Positions 34,760 to 43,731 of a stretch of 64,000 nucleotides of DNA are shown one piece after another. Source of the DNA: CAJMNU01 sp905214855 (GTDB taxonomy: Bacteria; Bacillota; Clostridia; Lachnospirales; Lachnospiraceae); contig CALADM010000017.1 of NCBI GenBank assembly GCA_937890595.1, forward strand, positions 1 to 64,000. The letters run 5' to 3'. Made by a program: the position numbers and the translations under genes. The first letter of the stretch is position 1. Every line of letters begins with the position of its first letter. Below the pieces are notes generated by a model, which worked only from the letters and a program-made list of their open reading frames with translations, made no database searches and was not told where the DNA came from.

Positions 34760-35764
34760 ATGTTAAATGGAGAGAAGATCTTATTCAGCGGTATGCAGGC
34801 AACCGGAAACCTGACATTGGGAAATTATTTGGGAGCATTGCAGAACTGGGTAAAAATTGCAGATGAATATACCACATTTTACAGTGTTGTAGATATGCAT
34901 TCCATCACAGTACGGCAGGATCCGGCAGAATTGAGAAGAAGAGCAAGAAATCTTTTGACTCTTTATATTGCAGCAGGTTTAGATCCGGAGAAAAACTGTA
35001 TTTATTATCAATCCCATGTATCTGGTCATGCGGAATTGGCATGGATTTTAAACTGTTATACCTATATGGGTGAGTTGAACCGTATGACACAGTTTAAGGA
35101 TAAGGCGGCAAAACATGCAGATAACATCAATGCAGGATTGTTTACTTATCCAGTGCTTATGGCAGCAGATATCTTGTTGTATCAGGCAGATGTAGTTCCG
35201 GTAGGAATCGATCAGATGCAGCATTTGGAACTGTGCCGTGATATTGCACAGCGCTTTAACGCAATCTATGGAGATGTCTTTACCATTCCAGAAGCCTATC
35301 TTGGCAAGAGTGGTGCAAAGATCATGAGTCTTCAGGATCCGACAAAGAAAATGTCCAAGTCAGATGAGAACGCAAATGCAAGTATTTATCTTATGGACGA
35401 TCCAGATACCATTATCCGCAAATTCAAACGTGCAGTTACAGATTCTGAGGCACATATCTGTTACCGTGATGAACAGCCAGGAATCAAGAATCTGCTGGAT
35501 ATCTATTGTGCATGTACAGGAAAGACACCAGATGAAGCAGTGAAAGAATTTGAAAACTGCGGATACGGTGATTTTAAAATGGCAGTCGGGGAAACTGTTG
35601 TTGGAACGCTCAGACCATTGCAGGAGCGTTATGCAGAATTATCTAAGAATAAAGATTATATTGATCAGGTCATTAAGAATAACGCAGAAAAAGCAAACTA
35701 TTATGCAATGAAGACTCTGCGCAAAGTACACAAGAAGATTGGATTCCCAGAGAGGATCCGATAA
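34760..35764 (+). CDS. trpS: Tryptophanyl-tRNA synthetase
   Basis: A 334-aa class Ic synthetase that charges tRNA-Trp in the cytoplasm. The HIGH-like motif lies in TGNLTLGNYLGAL (near 15-27) and the KMSKS loop in KKMSKSDENA (near 195-204). YQADVVPVGIDQMQH (near 139-153) is the tryptophan-pocket region. The length is typical. AAGGAGA precedes the ATG. It has its own promoter and terminator and stands as a single gene. Confidence 0.97.
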   Translation: MLNGEKILFSGMQATGNLTLGNYLGALQNWVKIADEYTTFYSVVDMHSITVRQDPAELRRRARNLLTLYIAAGLDPEKNCIYYQSHVSGHAELAWILNCYTYMGELNRMTQFKDKAAKHADNINAGLFTYPVLMAADILLYQADVVPVGIDQMQHLELCRDIAQRFNAIYGDVFTIPEAYLGKSGAKIMSLQDPTKKMSKSDENANASIYLMDDPDTIIRKFKRAVTDSEAHICYRDEQPGIKNLLDIYCACTGKTPDEAVKEFENCGYGDFKMAVGETVVGTLRPLQERYAELSKNKDYIDQVIKNNAEKANYYAMKTLRKVHKKIGFPERIR

Positions 35765-35780
35765 TTTTTAAGATGGATCT

Positions 35781-35822
35781 GCGGCAGTATATTGCTAAAA
35801 GGCGGTATGCTGCTGCTTTTTT
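35781..35822 (+). terminator. Terminator of trpS
   Basis: GCGGCAGTATA (35781-35791) pairs fully, with G-U pairs, with TATGCTGCTGC (35806-35816), followed by six T. Confidence 0.8.
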
Positions 35823-35952
35823 ATGAGTCAGGCGACAGGGAGAGGCATACACAACAGCAAGTGGAAGTGGAGATGGATGGTTTCGTGCAGTATTTTAGGA
35901 TGATAAGCTGGAATCATTGCTGAATCCATGAATGGGGAATGGATAAAAACTG

Positions 35953-36014
35953 AACAACAATAAAAACTGCGTCCTGCCAAAGTGACTTGGCGAGACGCAG
36001 TTTTTATTGTTGTT
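35953..36014. terminator. Strong bidirectional terminator between trpS and a GNAT gene
   Basis: A perfect 21-bp inverted repeat (35953-35973 with 35994-36014; core ACTGCGTC/GACGCAGT) has A-runs on the left and T-runs on the right built into the stem, with a second inner pair (CCAA/TTGG). It works on both strands and separates convergent genes. Confidence 0.92.
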
Positions 36015-36038
36015 TAGAGATATGGTATTTACGTGATC

Positions 36039-36830
36039 TTATTGACTTCTCAACATGGTGTAAATCCCTAATTCTTTAAATCCGATCCGGTTGTAGATCC
36101 TTCCTGCTTTTGGATTGTCATAGAATAAACATAAAAATTGTTTTCCACTTTCTAATTCGTTTTGACATAGCTTTCCAACTACCGCACTGGCATATCCCTG
36201 TTCACGGAAATCGGGATGTGTCGCAACACCTACCAACATGGCAGATGTCTCTGTGGAAGCGCTGAGTCCTGCGATCGCCAGCAAAACGCCATCTTTTTTA
36301 TAGCCATAGTGTACATTGTATTTTATGCCTTCTATTATATTTTCTTTAGAACGTCCACTGTAGGTGGCAGCAAATTCTTTGATCTGCATATACAATTCAT
36401 AAATTTGTTCCAGATCAGATTCTCCTAATTTGGTGACAGGGATATCTGAAAAAGAAAAGGCAGGATCTACCTTATTGAGTCTTGCCATGTAAGTGTTCTG
36501 AATCCTTCGCTCTGGGAAATAAGGGCAGAGCTGTTCTATGATATTTTGTTTTCCGCTGAGATTGTGCATAGTCTGAGAGGATAAAAAATGAGCCACTGTC
36601 TTTGCATCATAGACAGGATCTTTGCTGTATACCAGAAAATTACCATTGTAATCTAGGATAAAGTAAGGAAATTCCTTGTTTTCATCCCACTCATCTGCTG
36701 TGTAAGTACGGACGAGATCACTTTTCATCCCACAATTGGCAATATCGCCTGTCAAAAACAGATTGAATTCTGGTTCTGCTGACAGATAAGACAGGGCAAG
36801 ATCAGTATGAGAGTTATCTAGTTGTTTCAT
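36039..36830 (-). CDS. GNAT-family N-acetyltransferase
   Basis: A 263-aa protein. The C-terminal half is a GNAT acetyltransferase; the acetyl-CoA loop reads VGVATHPDFREQGYASAVV (near 202-220), and LCLFYDNPKAGRIYNRIGF (near 235-253) is the end of the fold. The N-terminal half is a divergent GNAT-like domain, as in tandem-domain members. Start: MKQLDNSHTDL at 36830 has GGGGGA upstream; a longer reading to 36896 would begin inside the promoter. The substrate is unknown. It is a single gene with a good promoter. Confidence 0.85.
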   Translation of the reverse strand: MKQLDNSHTDLALSYLSAEPEFNLFLTGDIANCGMKSDLVRTYTADEWDENKEFPYFILDYNGNFLVYSKDPVYDAKTVAHFLSSQTMHNLSGKQNIIEQLCPYFPERRIQNTYMARLNKVDPAFSFSDIPVTKLGESDLEQIYELYMQIKEFAATYSGRSKENIIEGIKYNVHYGYKKDGVLLAIAGLSASTETSAMLVGVATHPDFREQGYASAVVGKLCQNELESGKQFLCLFYDNPKAGRIYNRIGFKELGIYTMLRSQ

Positions 36831-36864
36831 GAGTTTATCCCCCTTTTTTGAATAATTGTGCCTA

Positions 36865-36893
36865 TTATAGAAAAATGTCTGAAAAAAGTCAAG
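36865..36893 (-). promoter_or_regulatory. Sigma-A promoter of the GNAT gene
   Basis: On the minus strand TTGACT (5 of 6), a 17-bp spacer and a perfect TATAAT (36865-36870) lie 35 bp before the chosen start. This is a strong argument that longer upstream starts are wrong. Confidence 0.8.
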
Positions 36894-37004
36894 CAAATCT
36901 CATGACTTTCTCAATAAAAAATGATAAAATCAAAGGAGTATAAAAGAGAGAAGAGTATAGAAGAGAAAACGAATAAAAAGACAGAAAAGGAGAAGCAGGA
37001 TAAG

Positions 37005-38438
37005 ATGTATGATGTATTGGTTATCGGTGCAGGTGTGGTGGGATGTTCGGTTGCAAGGGAATTGTCACGCTATCAGCTTAAAGTAGGAGTTCTGGAAAGG
37101 GAGGAAGATGTCTGTTGTGGAACTTCCAAAGCAAATAGTGGGATTGTCCATGCCGGATTTGATGCCGTTCCGGGTACATGGAAAGCCAGATTGAATGTTT
37201 TAGGAAATCAGATGATGCCTCAATTAGCAGAAGAATTAGATTTTGATTTTGAGCAGAATGGTTCTATTGTACTCTGTTTTCAGGAACAGGATATCTGGAA
37301 ATTGGAAGAACTGCTTAAAAAAGGTGTGCAAAATGGTGTGCAAGGACTTAGGATCGTGCGAGGCGAGGAAATGAGGGAGATAGAACCTGAGATTTCAGAT
37401 TCCGTGGTGGCTTTTCTCTATGCTCCAACAGGAGGGATCGTATGTCCGTTTGGTCTGACAATCGCAATGGCAGAGAATGCATGTGAAAATGGAGTGGACT
37501 TTATGTTTGATACAGAGGTACTGTCCGTTGTTCCTTTGAAGGATGAAAAAGGATATGAGATAAAAACGAACAATGGGACATTTCAGAGTAAGACGGTTGT
37601 GAATGCGGCAGGAGTATACAGTGATAGACTGCATAATATGGTAAGCAGGCACAAGATTTCCATTACACCAAGAAGAGGGCAGTATTGCCTTTTAGATAAA
37701 AAAGCAGGAAAGATGGTTCAGCATACGGTGTTCCAACTTCCAACCAAACTTGGAAAAGGAGTTTTGGTCACTCCGACTGTACATGGAAATTTGATGTTAG
37801 GACCGACTGCGGAAGATATTTTGGATAAAGAGGATACAGCTACTACGACAGAAGGAATGGAAACGGTGTGTGAAAAAGCGGCTCTTAGCGTAAAAAAGAT
37901 TCCAAGGAATATGATGATCACATCGTTTTCTGGTCTGCGTGCACATGAAGCAGGAGATGACTTTGTCATTGGAGAAGCAAAAGATGCAACGGGATTTTTT
38001 GATGCAGCAGGAATAGAATCTCCTGGTCTTACCAGTGCTCCGGCAATCGGGATTTTTTTGGCAGAACAGATCAGTAAGAGATTACAGGCTGATAAGAAAA
38101 CAGATTTTCATTCAAGACGTGTGGGGATCACACGTTTTCAGATGCTTAGTATCGAAGAGAAAAATCAAAAAATCAGGGAAAATCCGGTATATGGCAATGT
38201 GGTATGCCGCTGTGAATCTGTGACAGAGGGAGAGATCTTGGAAGCGATCCACAGACCGCTTGGTGCAAAGACACTGGATGGGATCAAACGAAGGACACGT
38301 GCTGAGATGGGGCGATGTCAGGCAGGATTTTGTACACCAAAAACAATGGAGATTTTAGAAAGAGAACTTTCTATAGACCCTATGGATGTCCGTAAAAATA
38401 GAAAAGGATCAGAACTTTTGAAAGGATCTTATGTATGA
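37005..38438 (+). CDS. glpA: Anaerobic glycerol-3-phosphate dehydrogenase-type FAD protein (GlpA-like)
   Basis: A 477-aa flavoprotein with a DAO-type FAD domain (VLVIGAGVVGCSVAREL near 4-20; CGTSKANSGIVHAGF near 41-55; FSGLRAHEAGDDFVIG near 308-323) and a C-terminal BFD-like [2Fe-2S] domain with Cys ligands in CRCES (near 398) and GRCQAGFC (near 432-439). This is the architecture of Clostridial GlpA-like enzymes that oxidise glycerol-3-phosphate to dihydroxyacetone phosphate. The start at 37005 is chosen over one 84 bases upstream because AGGA precedes it and the FAD motif then lies at the N-terminus. It overlaps the next gene by four bases (ATGA). 2-hydroxyglutarate oxidase is a possible alternative, but the glpK downstream favours glycerol. 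Confidence 0.88.
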   Translation: MYDVLVIGAGVVGCSVARELSRYQLKVGVLEREEDVCCGTSKANSGIVHAGFDAVPGTWKARLNVLGNQMMPQLAEELDFDFEQNGSIVLCFQEQDIWKLEELLKKGVQNGVQGLRIVRGEEMREIEPEISDSVVAFLYAPTGGIVCPFGLTIAMAENACENGVDFMFDTEVLSVVPLKDEKGYEIKTNNGTFQSKTVVNAAGVYSDRLHNMVSRHKISITPRRGQYCLLDKKAGKMVQHTVFQLPTKLGKGVLVTPTVHGNLMLGPTAEDILDKEDTATTTEGMETVCEKAALSVKKIPRNMMITSFSGLRAHEAGDDFVIGEAKDATGFFDAAGIESPGLTSAPAIGIFLAEQISKRLQADKKTDFHSRRVGITRFQMLSIEEKNQKIRENPVYGNVVCRCESVTEGEILEAIHRPLGAKTLDGIKRRTRAEMGRCQAGFCTPKTMEILERELSIDPMDVRKNRKGSELLKGSYV

Positions 38439-39763
38439 AAGAGAGAGCAGAGAGAGAAGTTATTATTTTAGGAGGAGGACCTGCAGGGCTGGCAGCAGCG
38501 ATCGCAGCAAAGAAAGCAGGAGCGCATGATGTCCTTATTTTAGAGCGTGATGAGAGGCTTGGGGGGATTTTGAACCAGTGTATCCACAATGGATTTGGTT
38601 TGCATACCTTTCATGAAGAATTGACAGGACCAGAATATGCATGGCGTTTTATTGAGGAAGCAGAAAAATGGAAGATAGATGTAAAGCTGAATACAATGGT
38701 ATTATCTTTGTCACCCCAAAAAGAAATCATGGCAATGAACAAAGAAGATGGAGTGTTTGTGATACAAGCAAAGGCAGTGGTGCTTGCTATGGGATGTCGG
38801 GAGAGACCAAGAGGAGCGCTTCTGATTCCGGGAACTCGTCCAGCGGGAATCTATTCAGCAGGTACAGCACAGAGATTGGTCAATATGGAGGGATTTCTTC
38901 CGGGAAGAGAAGTCGTGATCTTAGGATCAGGTGATATTGGATTGATCATGGCAAGACGTATGACATTAGAGGGGGCAAAAGTGAAGGTTGTCGCAGAACT
39001 TTTGCCGTATTCTGGTGGATTAAAGAGAAATATTGTACAATGTCTAAAAGATTATAATATCCCGCTTAAACTCTCCCATACTGTTGTGGAGATCCATGGA
39101 AAGGAACGTTTGTGTGGAGTGACATTAGCACAGGTGGATGAAAAGAAAAAACCGATTCTGGGAACGGAGGAATATATTTCCTGTGATACGTTACTGCTTT
39201 CGGTTGGTCTGATACCAGAAAATGAGCTTGCTCAGGAGGCAGGGATCTTGATGGAGACGGCTACGCAAGGACCACAGGTGGATGAGAATTTTTCCACCAG
39301 TATTTCGGGAGTTTTTGCGTGTGGAAATGTGCTTCATGTGCATGATCTGGTGGATTATGTCAGTGAAGAGGCAGCAATGGCTGGAAAGCACGCAGCAGCT
39401 TTTGTCAAATCTGTACAAGGCAGTTCTAATACAAGGAATGAAAACGTACATGAGAGGGAAGATCATTGGGAAATTACTCTGAAAACAGGGAATGGAGTCC
39501 GATATACTGTGCCTAAAAGGATCCATCCTAAAAAGATGCAGGAAGATCGGGTGACGATCCGGTTTAGAGTGACAGATGTGATGAAAGACAAGGCGATTCA
39601 TGTTTATTTTGGAGATACTTTGGTAAAAACATTCCCAAAACGGGTGATGGCACCAGGAGAGATGGAGTCAGTTATTTTGCAAAAGAAAGAATTTTTGGAT
39701 GCTGGAGAAGAATTAAAAGATATTACAATTGCAATCTGTGAAAAAGACAAAGAAAGGACTTAA
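38435..39763 (+). CDS. NAD(P)/FAD oxidoreductase partner of GlpA
   Basis: A 442-aa pyridine-nucleotide-disulfide-type flavoprotein. The FAD site is ILGGGPAGLAAAIAA (near 10-24) and the NAD site is VVILGSGDIGLIMARR (near 157-172); FACGNVLHVHDLVDYV (near 287-302) is the second FAD motif. The last 90 residues form a separate small domain. It overlaps glpA by ATGA and precedes DUF1667, the usual three-gene set in Firmicutes and Thermotogae. It probably carries electrons from the GlpA flavin to NAD or another acceptor; the acceptor is inference. Confidence 0.88.
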   Translation: MKERAEREVIILGGGPAGLAAAIAAKKAGAHDVLILERDERLGGILNQCIHNGFGLHTFHEELTGPEYAWRFIEEAEKWKIDVKLNTMVLSLSPQKEIMAMNKEDGVFVIQAKAVVLAMGCRERPRGALLIPGTRPAGIYSAGTAQRLVNMEGFLPGREVVILGSGDIGLIMARRMTLEGAKVKVVAELLPYSGGLKRNIVQCLKDYNIPLKLSHTVVEIHGKERLCGVTLAQVDEKKKPILGTEEYISCDTLLLSVGLIPENELAQEAGILMETATQGPQVDENFSTSISGVFACGNVLHVHDLVDYVSEEAAMAGKHAAAFVKSVQGSSNTRNENVHEREDHWEITLKTGNGVRYTVPKRIHPKKMQEDRVTIRFRVTDVMKDKAIHVYFGDTLVKTFPKRVMAPGEMESVILQKKEFLDAGEELKDITIAICEKDKERT

Positions 39764-39770
39764 TGTATTT

Positions 39771-40160
39771 ATGAAACAGGTAAAGGAAATAGAAGAGATT
39801 GCTTTAATTTGTATTGGTTGTCCTCTTGGCTGTCAGCTGAGTGCAAAAAAGAAAGACGATGTAGTGATTTCAGTAGAAGGAAATCATTGTAAAAGAGGAG
39901 AGATCTATGCTCAAAAAGAGTGTGTAAGTCCAACTAGGATCGTGACAACTACAGTGAAAGTGCTAGATGGAGAAATTCCCATGCTTTCTGTAAAAACGGC
40001 ATCTGATATACCAAAATCTAAGATCAGGGAATGTATAGATGCTGTGAGAAACATTGTGGCAATTGCTCCAATTGAAATTGGTGATGTGATACTTCAAAAT
40101 GTGGCAGAGACAGGCATAGATATCATTGCAACAAAAAAAGTGGGAAAAAGAATACAGTGA
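39771..40160 (+). CDS. DUF1667 cysteine-rich protein of the glycerol-3-phosphate operon
   Basis: A 129-aa protein with CIGCPLGC (near 15-22) and a further Cys in NHCKRGE (near 39), a pattern suited to an iron-sulfur cluster. DUF1667 proteins travel with GlpA-like and oxidoreductase genes, as here, and may be a small electron-transfer subunit. The ATG at 39771 is chosen; a TTG start inside the previous gene is less likely. The gene begins 7 bases after its neighbour and ends 16 bases before glpK. Confidence 0.85.
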   Translation: MKQVKEIEEIALICIGCPLGCQLSAKKKDDVVISVEGNHCKRGEIYAQKECVSPTRIVTTTVKVLDGEIPMLSVKTASDIPKSKIRECIDAVRNIVAIAPIEIGDVILQNVAETGIDIIATKKVGKRIQ

Positions 40161-40176
40161 AAGAAGGGAATGTGAA

Positions 40177-41682
40177 TTGAGAAAAAAATATGTGATTGCG
40201 TTAGATCAGGGGACAACCAGTTCCCGCTGTATTTTATTTGACAGGGAAGGAAATATTTGCAGTGTTTCCCAAAAAGAATTTGAACAGATTTATCCAAAAC
40301 CCGGATGGGTAGAGCATAATCCCATGCATATATGGGCAACACAGGTTTCTGTTATGGCAGAGGCGATGGGACAGATTGGTGCGTTATCTACCGATATCGC
40401 AGCGATTGGGATTACAAATCAGAGAGAAACTACGATTATTTGGGATAAAAAAACAGGAGAACCGGTCTATCCGGCAATTGTATGGCAGTGCCGCAGGACA
40501 GCGGATATGATAGATCGGTTACAGGAAGACGGTTTTGGAGAGATCATCCGAGAGCGGACAGGGTTGATACCAGATGCTTATTTTTCCGCCACAAAGATCA
40601 AATGGATCTTGGATCATGTAGAAGGAGCAAAGGAACGTGCCAGAAAGGGAGAGCTTTTATTTGGCACTGTGGATACATGGCTGATCTGGAATCTGACAAA
40701 AGGGCGTGTTCATGTAACCGATTATACCAATGCTTCGAGAACCATGTTGTTTGATATCCATAAATTATGTTGGGATGATGAAATTTTAAGATATTTTGAT
40801 ATTCCCCGCTGTATGCTCCCTGAGGTAAAGCCTAGCAGCTGTATCTATGGAGAGACTGCACCAGAAGTGTTGGGGGGAGGCATCCCGATCGCAGGAGCTG
40901 CGGGAGACCAGCAGGCAGCATTGTTTGGTCAGTGCTGTTTCGAGCCAGGTGAGATGAAAAATACATATGGGACAGGATGCTTTTTGTTGATGAACACTGG
41001 AAAACAGGCAATCCAATCTTCACATGGTCTTATCACAACGATTGCAGCCTCTCCATATGAACAGGTGGAGTATGCTCTTGAAGGAAGTGTGTTTGTAGCT
41101 GGGGCAGCGATTCAGTGGCTTAGGGATGAATTGGGATTGATCGAAACGGCGGCACAGTCAGAAAAATCCTGTCTGGCAGTTGCAGATACTGCTGGTGTCT
41201 ATGTAGTTCCTGCATTTACAGGGTTGGGAGCTCCATGGTGGGATCAATATGCAAGAGGAACGATTGTGGGATTGACAAGAGGTGCGGGAAGAGACCATTT
41301 GATCCGTGCCACGGTGGAATCTTTGGCATATCAGGTTTCTGATCTGATAGAGGCCATGGAACAGGATTCACAGATTGCTTTAAAGACGTTGAAAGTGGAT
41401 GGAGGAGCAAGTGCAAATAATTTCCTGATGCAATTTCAATCTGATATCTTAAAGGCACAGGTTGACAGACCGGTTTGTATAGAAACAACAGCACTTGGAG
41501 CAGCATATCTTGCTGGTATTGCTGTGGGTTACTGGAAAGATAGAGATGAGATCAAGAAAAATTGGCAGTTAGACAAGACATTTCTTCCAAACATGCCAGA
41601 AGAAAGACGGAAAAAATTATTAAAAGGCTGGAAAAAAGCTGTCAGCTATTCCTTAAATTGGGCAAGAGATGAAGAAGAGTAG
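40177..41682 (+). CDS. glpK: Glycerol kinase
   Basis: A 501-aa FGGY-family kinase that phosphorylates glycerol to glycerol-3-phosphate. Motifs are ALDQGTTSSR (near 7-16), the substrate region NQRETT, GAAGDQQAALFGQ (near 244-256), KNTYGTGCFLLMNTG (near 265-279) and the C-terminal GGASANN (near 409-415). The start is read as TTG at 40177, giving MRKKYVIALDQG, because AGAAGGGA lies 7 bases upstream and there is no ATG in the right place. It follows DUF1667 by 16 bases, so glycerol entry and oxidation are in one operon. No glpF is adjacent. Confidence 0.96.
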   Translation: MRKKYVIALDQGTTSSRCILFDREGNICSVSQKEFEQIYPKPGWVEHNPMHIWATQVSVMAEAMGQIGALSTDIAAIGITNQRETTIIWDKKTGEPVYPAIVWQCRRTADMIDRLQEDGFGEIIRERTGLIPDAYFSATKIKWILDHVEGAKERARKGELLFGTVDTWLIWNLTKGRVHVTDYTNASRTMLFDIHKLCWDDEILRYFDIPRCMLPEVKPSSCIYGETAPEVLGGGIPIAGAAGDQQAALFGQCCFEPGEMKNTYGTGCFLLMNTGKQAIQSSHGLITTIAASPYEQVEYALEGSVFVAGAAIQWLRDELGLIETAAQSEKSCLAVADTAGVYVVPAFTGLGAPWWDQYARGTIVGLTRGAGRDHLIRATVESLAYQVSDLIEAMEQDSQIALKTLKVDGGASANNFLMQFQSDILKAQVDRPVCIETTALGAAYLAGIAVGYWKDRDEIKKNWQLDKTFLPNMPEERRKKLLKGWKKAVSYSLNWARDEEE

Positions 41683-41712
41683 AAAAATGGTTAAGAAAGG
41701 AAAAAGGGAAAG

Positions 41713-42495
41713 ATGATAACAAAACAAAAACTGATACAGGATCTGAAGGATCTGGGAATCCAAAAGACGGATACTCTTTTGGTACATTCTTCTATGAAGG
41801 CAGTCGGTGAGGTAGAAGGAGGCGCAGACACTGTTTTAGATGCTCTAATGGAAGTGGTTTCTGATGGTCTTTTGGTTCTTCCGACTCACTCATGGGCAAC
41901 GATGAAAGAAGATCATATGATATTTGATCCAAAAGAAGAACCATCCTGTGTTGGGATCCTGACGAATCTTTTTTTGAAAAGAGAAAATGTATACCGTTCT
42001 CTGCATCCAACGCATTCTGTGGCGGCTTATGGAAAAGATGCAAAAGAATTTGTACAGGCAGATTTAATCTGGTCGGATACTCCATGTCCGAGAGAAGGAT
42101 GTTGGGGGGAACTGTATGACCGACAGGCAAAGATCTTACTCCTTGGATGTGGATTAAACAGAAATACTTATATGCATGGAGTAGAGGAATGGAATCACAT
42201 ACCAGAAAGACTCTGTGAACAGACAGAGCCCATGAAAGTAAAGATGCCGGATGGGAGAATAAAAGACCGTCCGATGCGCCGCCATTATAAACCAGACGGA
42301 GTCAGCATTTCAGAGTATTATATTAAAATGGAACATATATTTTTGACTTGTGGAGTTGCGAAAAAAGGAAAAGTCGGAATGGCAGACTGCCTGATCTGTG
42401 ATGCAAAGAAAGAAGCTGATCTGGTAACAAGGTGTCTTAAAAAGAACCCCAATGTTTTTGGGAATATGGAAGAAAAAGTGCCTGAAATATTCTAA
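41713..42495 (+). CDS. AAC(3)-family N-acetyltransferase, chromosomal type
   Basis: A 260-aa member of the aminoglycoside 3-N-acetyltransferase fold family (related to YokD/FrbF). The family opening DTLLVHSSMKAVGEVEGG (near 20-37), LVLPTHSWA (near 55), HPTHSVAAYGKDA (near 97-109) and GVEEWNHIPERL (near 156-167) are visible. RBS AAAGGGAAAG precedes the ATG. Family members may acetylate small amines rather than drugs; the housekeeping context and base composition suggest this is not an acquired resistance gene. It is followed by an M20 peptidase. Confidence 0.85.
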   Translation: MITKQKLIQDLKDLGIQKTDTLLVHSSMKAVGEVEGGADTVLDALMEVVSDGLLVLPTHSWATMKEDHMIFDPKEEPSCVGILTNLFLKRENVYRSLHPTHSVAAYGKDAKEFVQADLIWSDTPCPREGCWGELYDRQAKILLLGCGLNRNTYMHGVEEWNHIPERLCEQTEPMKVKMPDGRIKDRPMRRHYKPDGVSISEYYIKMEHIFLTCGVAKKGKVGMADCLICDAKKEADLVTRCLKKNPNVFGNMEEKVPEIF

Positions 42496-42588
42496 GGAAA
42501 AATTGATATTGACAAAGGATGGCAAACGAAGGAAAATATCCGTGTACGACAGGGTGGGGATACATAGTATAAAATGGAGGGAGATCCC

Positions 42589-43728
42589 ATGGAATTGAAA
42601 TTAAAGCAGGAAGTAGAAATGTATATTCAGGCACATGAGCAGGAAACATACGAACTGTTAAAAACATTGGCAAGAATTCCAGCACCATCAGGACAGGAAG
42701 AAAAAAGGATGGAATTTTGCCGTGACTGGCTGATCGCCTGTGGTGCAAAGGGAGTCTATACAGATAGTGCCAAAAATGTAGTGTATCCGGTTGGTGTGGA
42801 AGATGGAAAACCTTTGGCTGTTATTATGGCACATATAGATGTAGTATTTCCAGATCAGGAGGAATTGCCTTTAGAGGAAAAGGATGGAAAGGTATACTGT
42901 CCGGGTGTTGGGGACGACACAGCAAATCTGGTAGCTCTTTTGATGTGTGCAAAATACATTGTACAAAAACAGCTGGAATCACCGACTTGGGGAGTGCTTT
43001 TGGTGTGCAATTCCTGTGAAGAGGGGCTTGGAAACTTAAAAGGATCTAGGAAGATCTGCGAAGATTACAAGGGAAGAATCAAAGAATTTATCAGTTTAGA
43101 TGGACAATTGGACAAAGTCGTGTGCCGTGCTGTCGGTTCTCATCGCTATAAAGTAACGATAAAAGCACAGGGTGGGCATTCGTATGGATGCTTTGGAAAT
43201 ACCAATGCGATCGCACAGATGGCAGGAGTCATTTCTGATCTGTATCAGATCAAAGTCCCTTCATATGGAAAGACAACATACAATGTAGGTACGATCACAG
43301 GCGGAACTTCAGTGAATACCATTGCACAGGAGGCACAGATGCTCTGTGAGTATCGTTCGGATGATATCCGAGGGTTGGAAGAGATGAAGAGAAAATTTGA
43401 GGAAATTTTTGAGTCACATAGAAAAAAGGGAGAAGAACTCATCGTAGAACTTGTTGGGGAACGTCCTTGTGCGAGTGGTGTGGATGCAGAAAAACAGGAA
43501 CAGTTTGCAGATGAGGCATGTCAAATGCTGACATCGCTTACAGGAAAAGAGACAGGAAAAGAATCTGGTTCTACAGACTGCAATATTCCGTTATCTATGG
43601 GGGTTTTAAGTATCTGTTTTGGAACATATCTGGGGAATGGGGCACATACCAGAGAGGAATATATATGGAAGGAGTCTCTGAAACCAGGATATCGTGCAGC
43701 ATTTTTGACGGTTCTCAGATATTTTTAA
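42589..43728 (+). CDS. M20-family metallopeptidase
   Basis: A 379-aa zinc peptidase or deacylase of the M20/M28 superfamily. Metal motifs are MAHIDVVF (near 81-88), GVGDDTANLVAL (near 104-115) and CNSCEEGLGN (near 141-150), and a lid-domain region (GGHSYGCFGNTNAI near 191-204) is present. The start at 42589 has GGAGGG six bases upstream, while the ATG 15 bases before it is inside that ribosome site. It is closely followed by a MATE transporter (3-4 bases), so the two are probably co-translated. The substrate (dipeptide, N-acyl amino acid) is unknown. Confidence 0.88.
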   Translation: MELKLKQEVEMYIQAHEQETYELLKTLARIPAPSGQEEKRMEFCRDWLIACGAKGVYTDSAKNVVYPVGVEDGKPLAVIMAHIDVVFPDQEELPLEEKDGKVYCPGVGDDTANLVALLMCAKYIVQKQLESPTWGVLLVCNSCEEGLGNLKGSRKICEDYKGRIKEFISLDGQLDKVVCRAVGSHRYKVTIKAQGGHSYGCFGNTNAIAQMAGVISDLYQIKVPSYGKTTYNVGTITGGTSVNTIAQEAQMLCEYRSDDIRGLEEMKRKFEEIFESHRKKGEELIVELVGERPCASGVDAEKQEQFADEACQMLTSLTGKETGKESGSTDCNIPLSMGVLSICFGTYLGNGAHTREEYIWKESLKPGYRAAFLTVLRYF

Positions 43729-43731
43729 GTG

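Noticed and set aside
41713..42495. Acquired aminoglycoside resistance gene
   Set aside because: The family name suggests resistance, but base composition and neighbours are chromosomal, there is no mobile context, and many family members are not drug-modifying.
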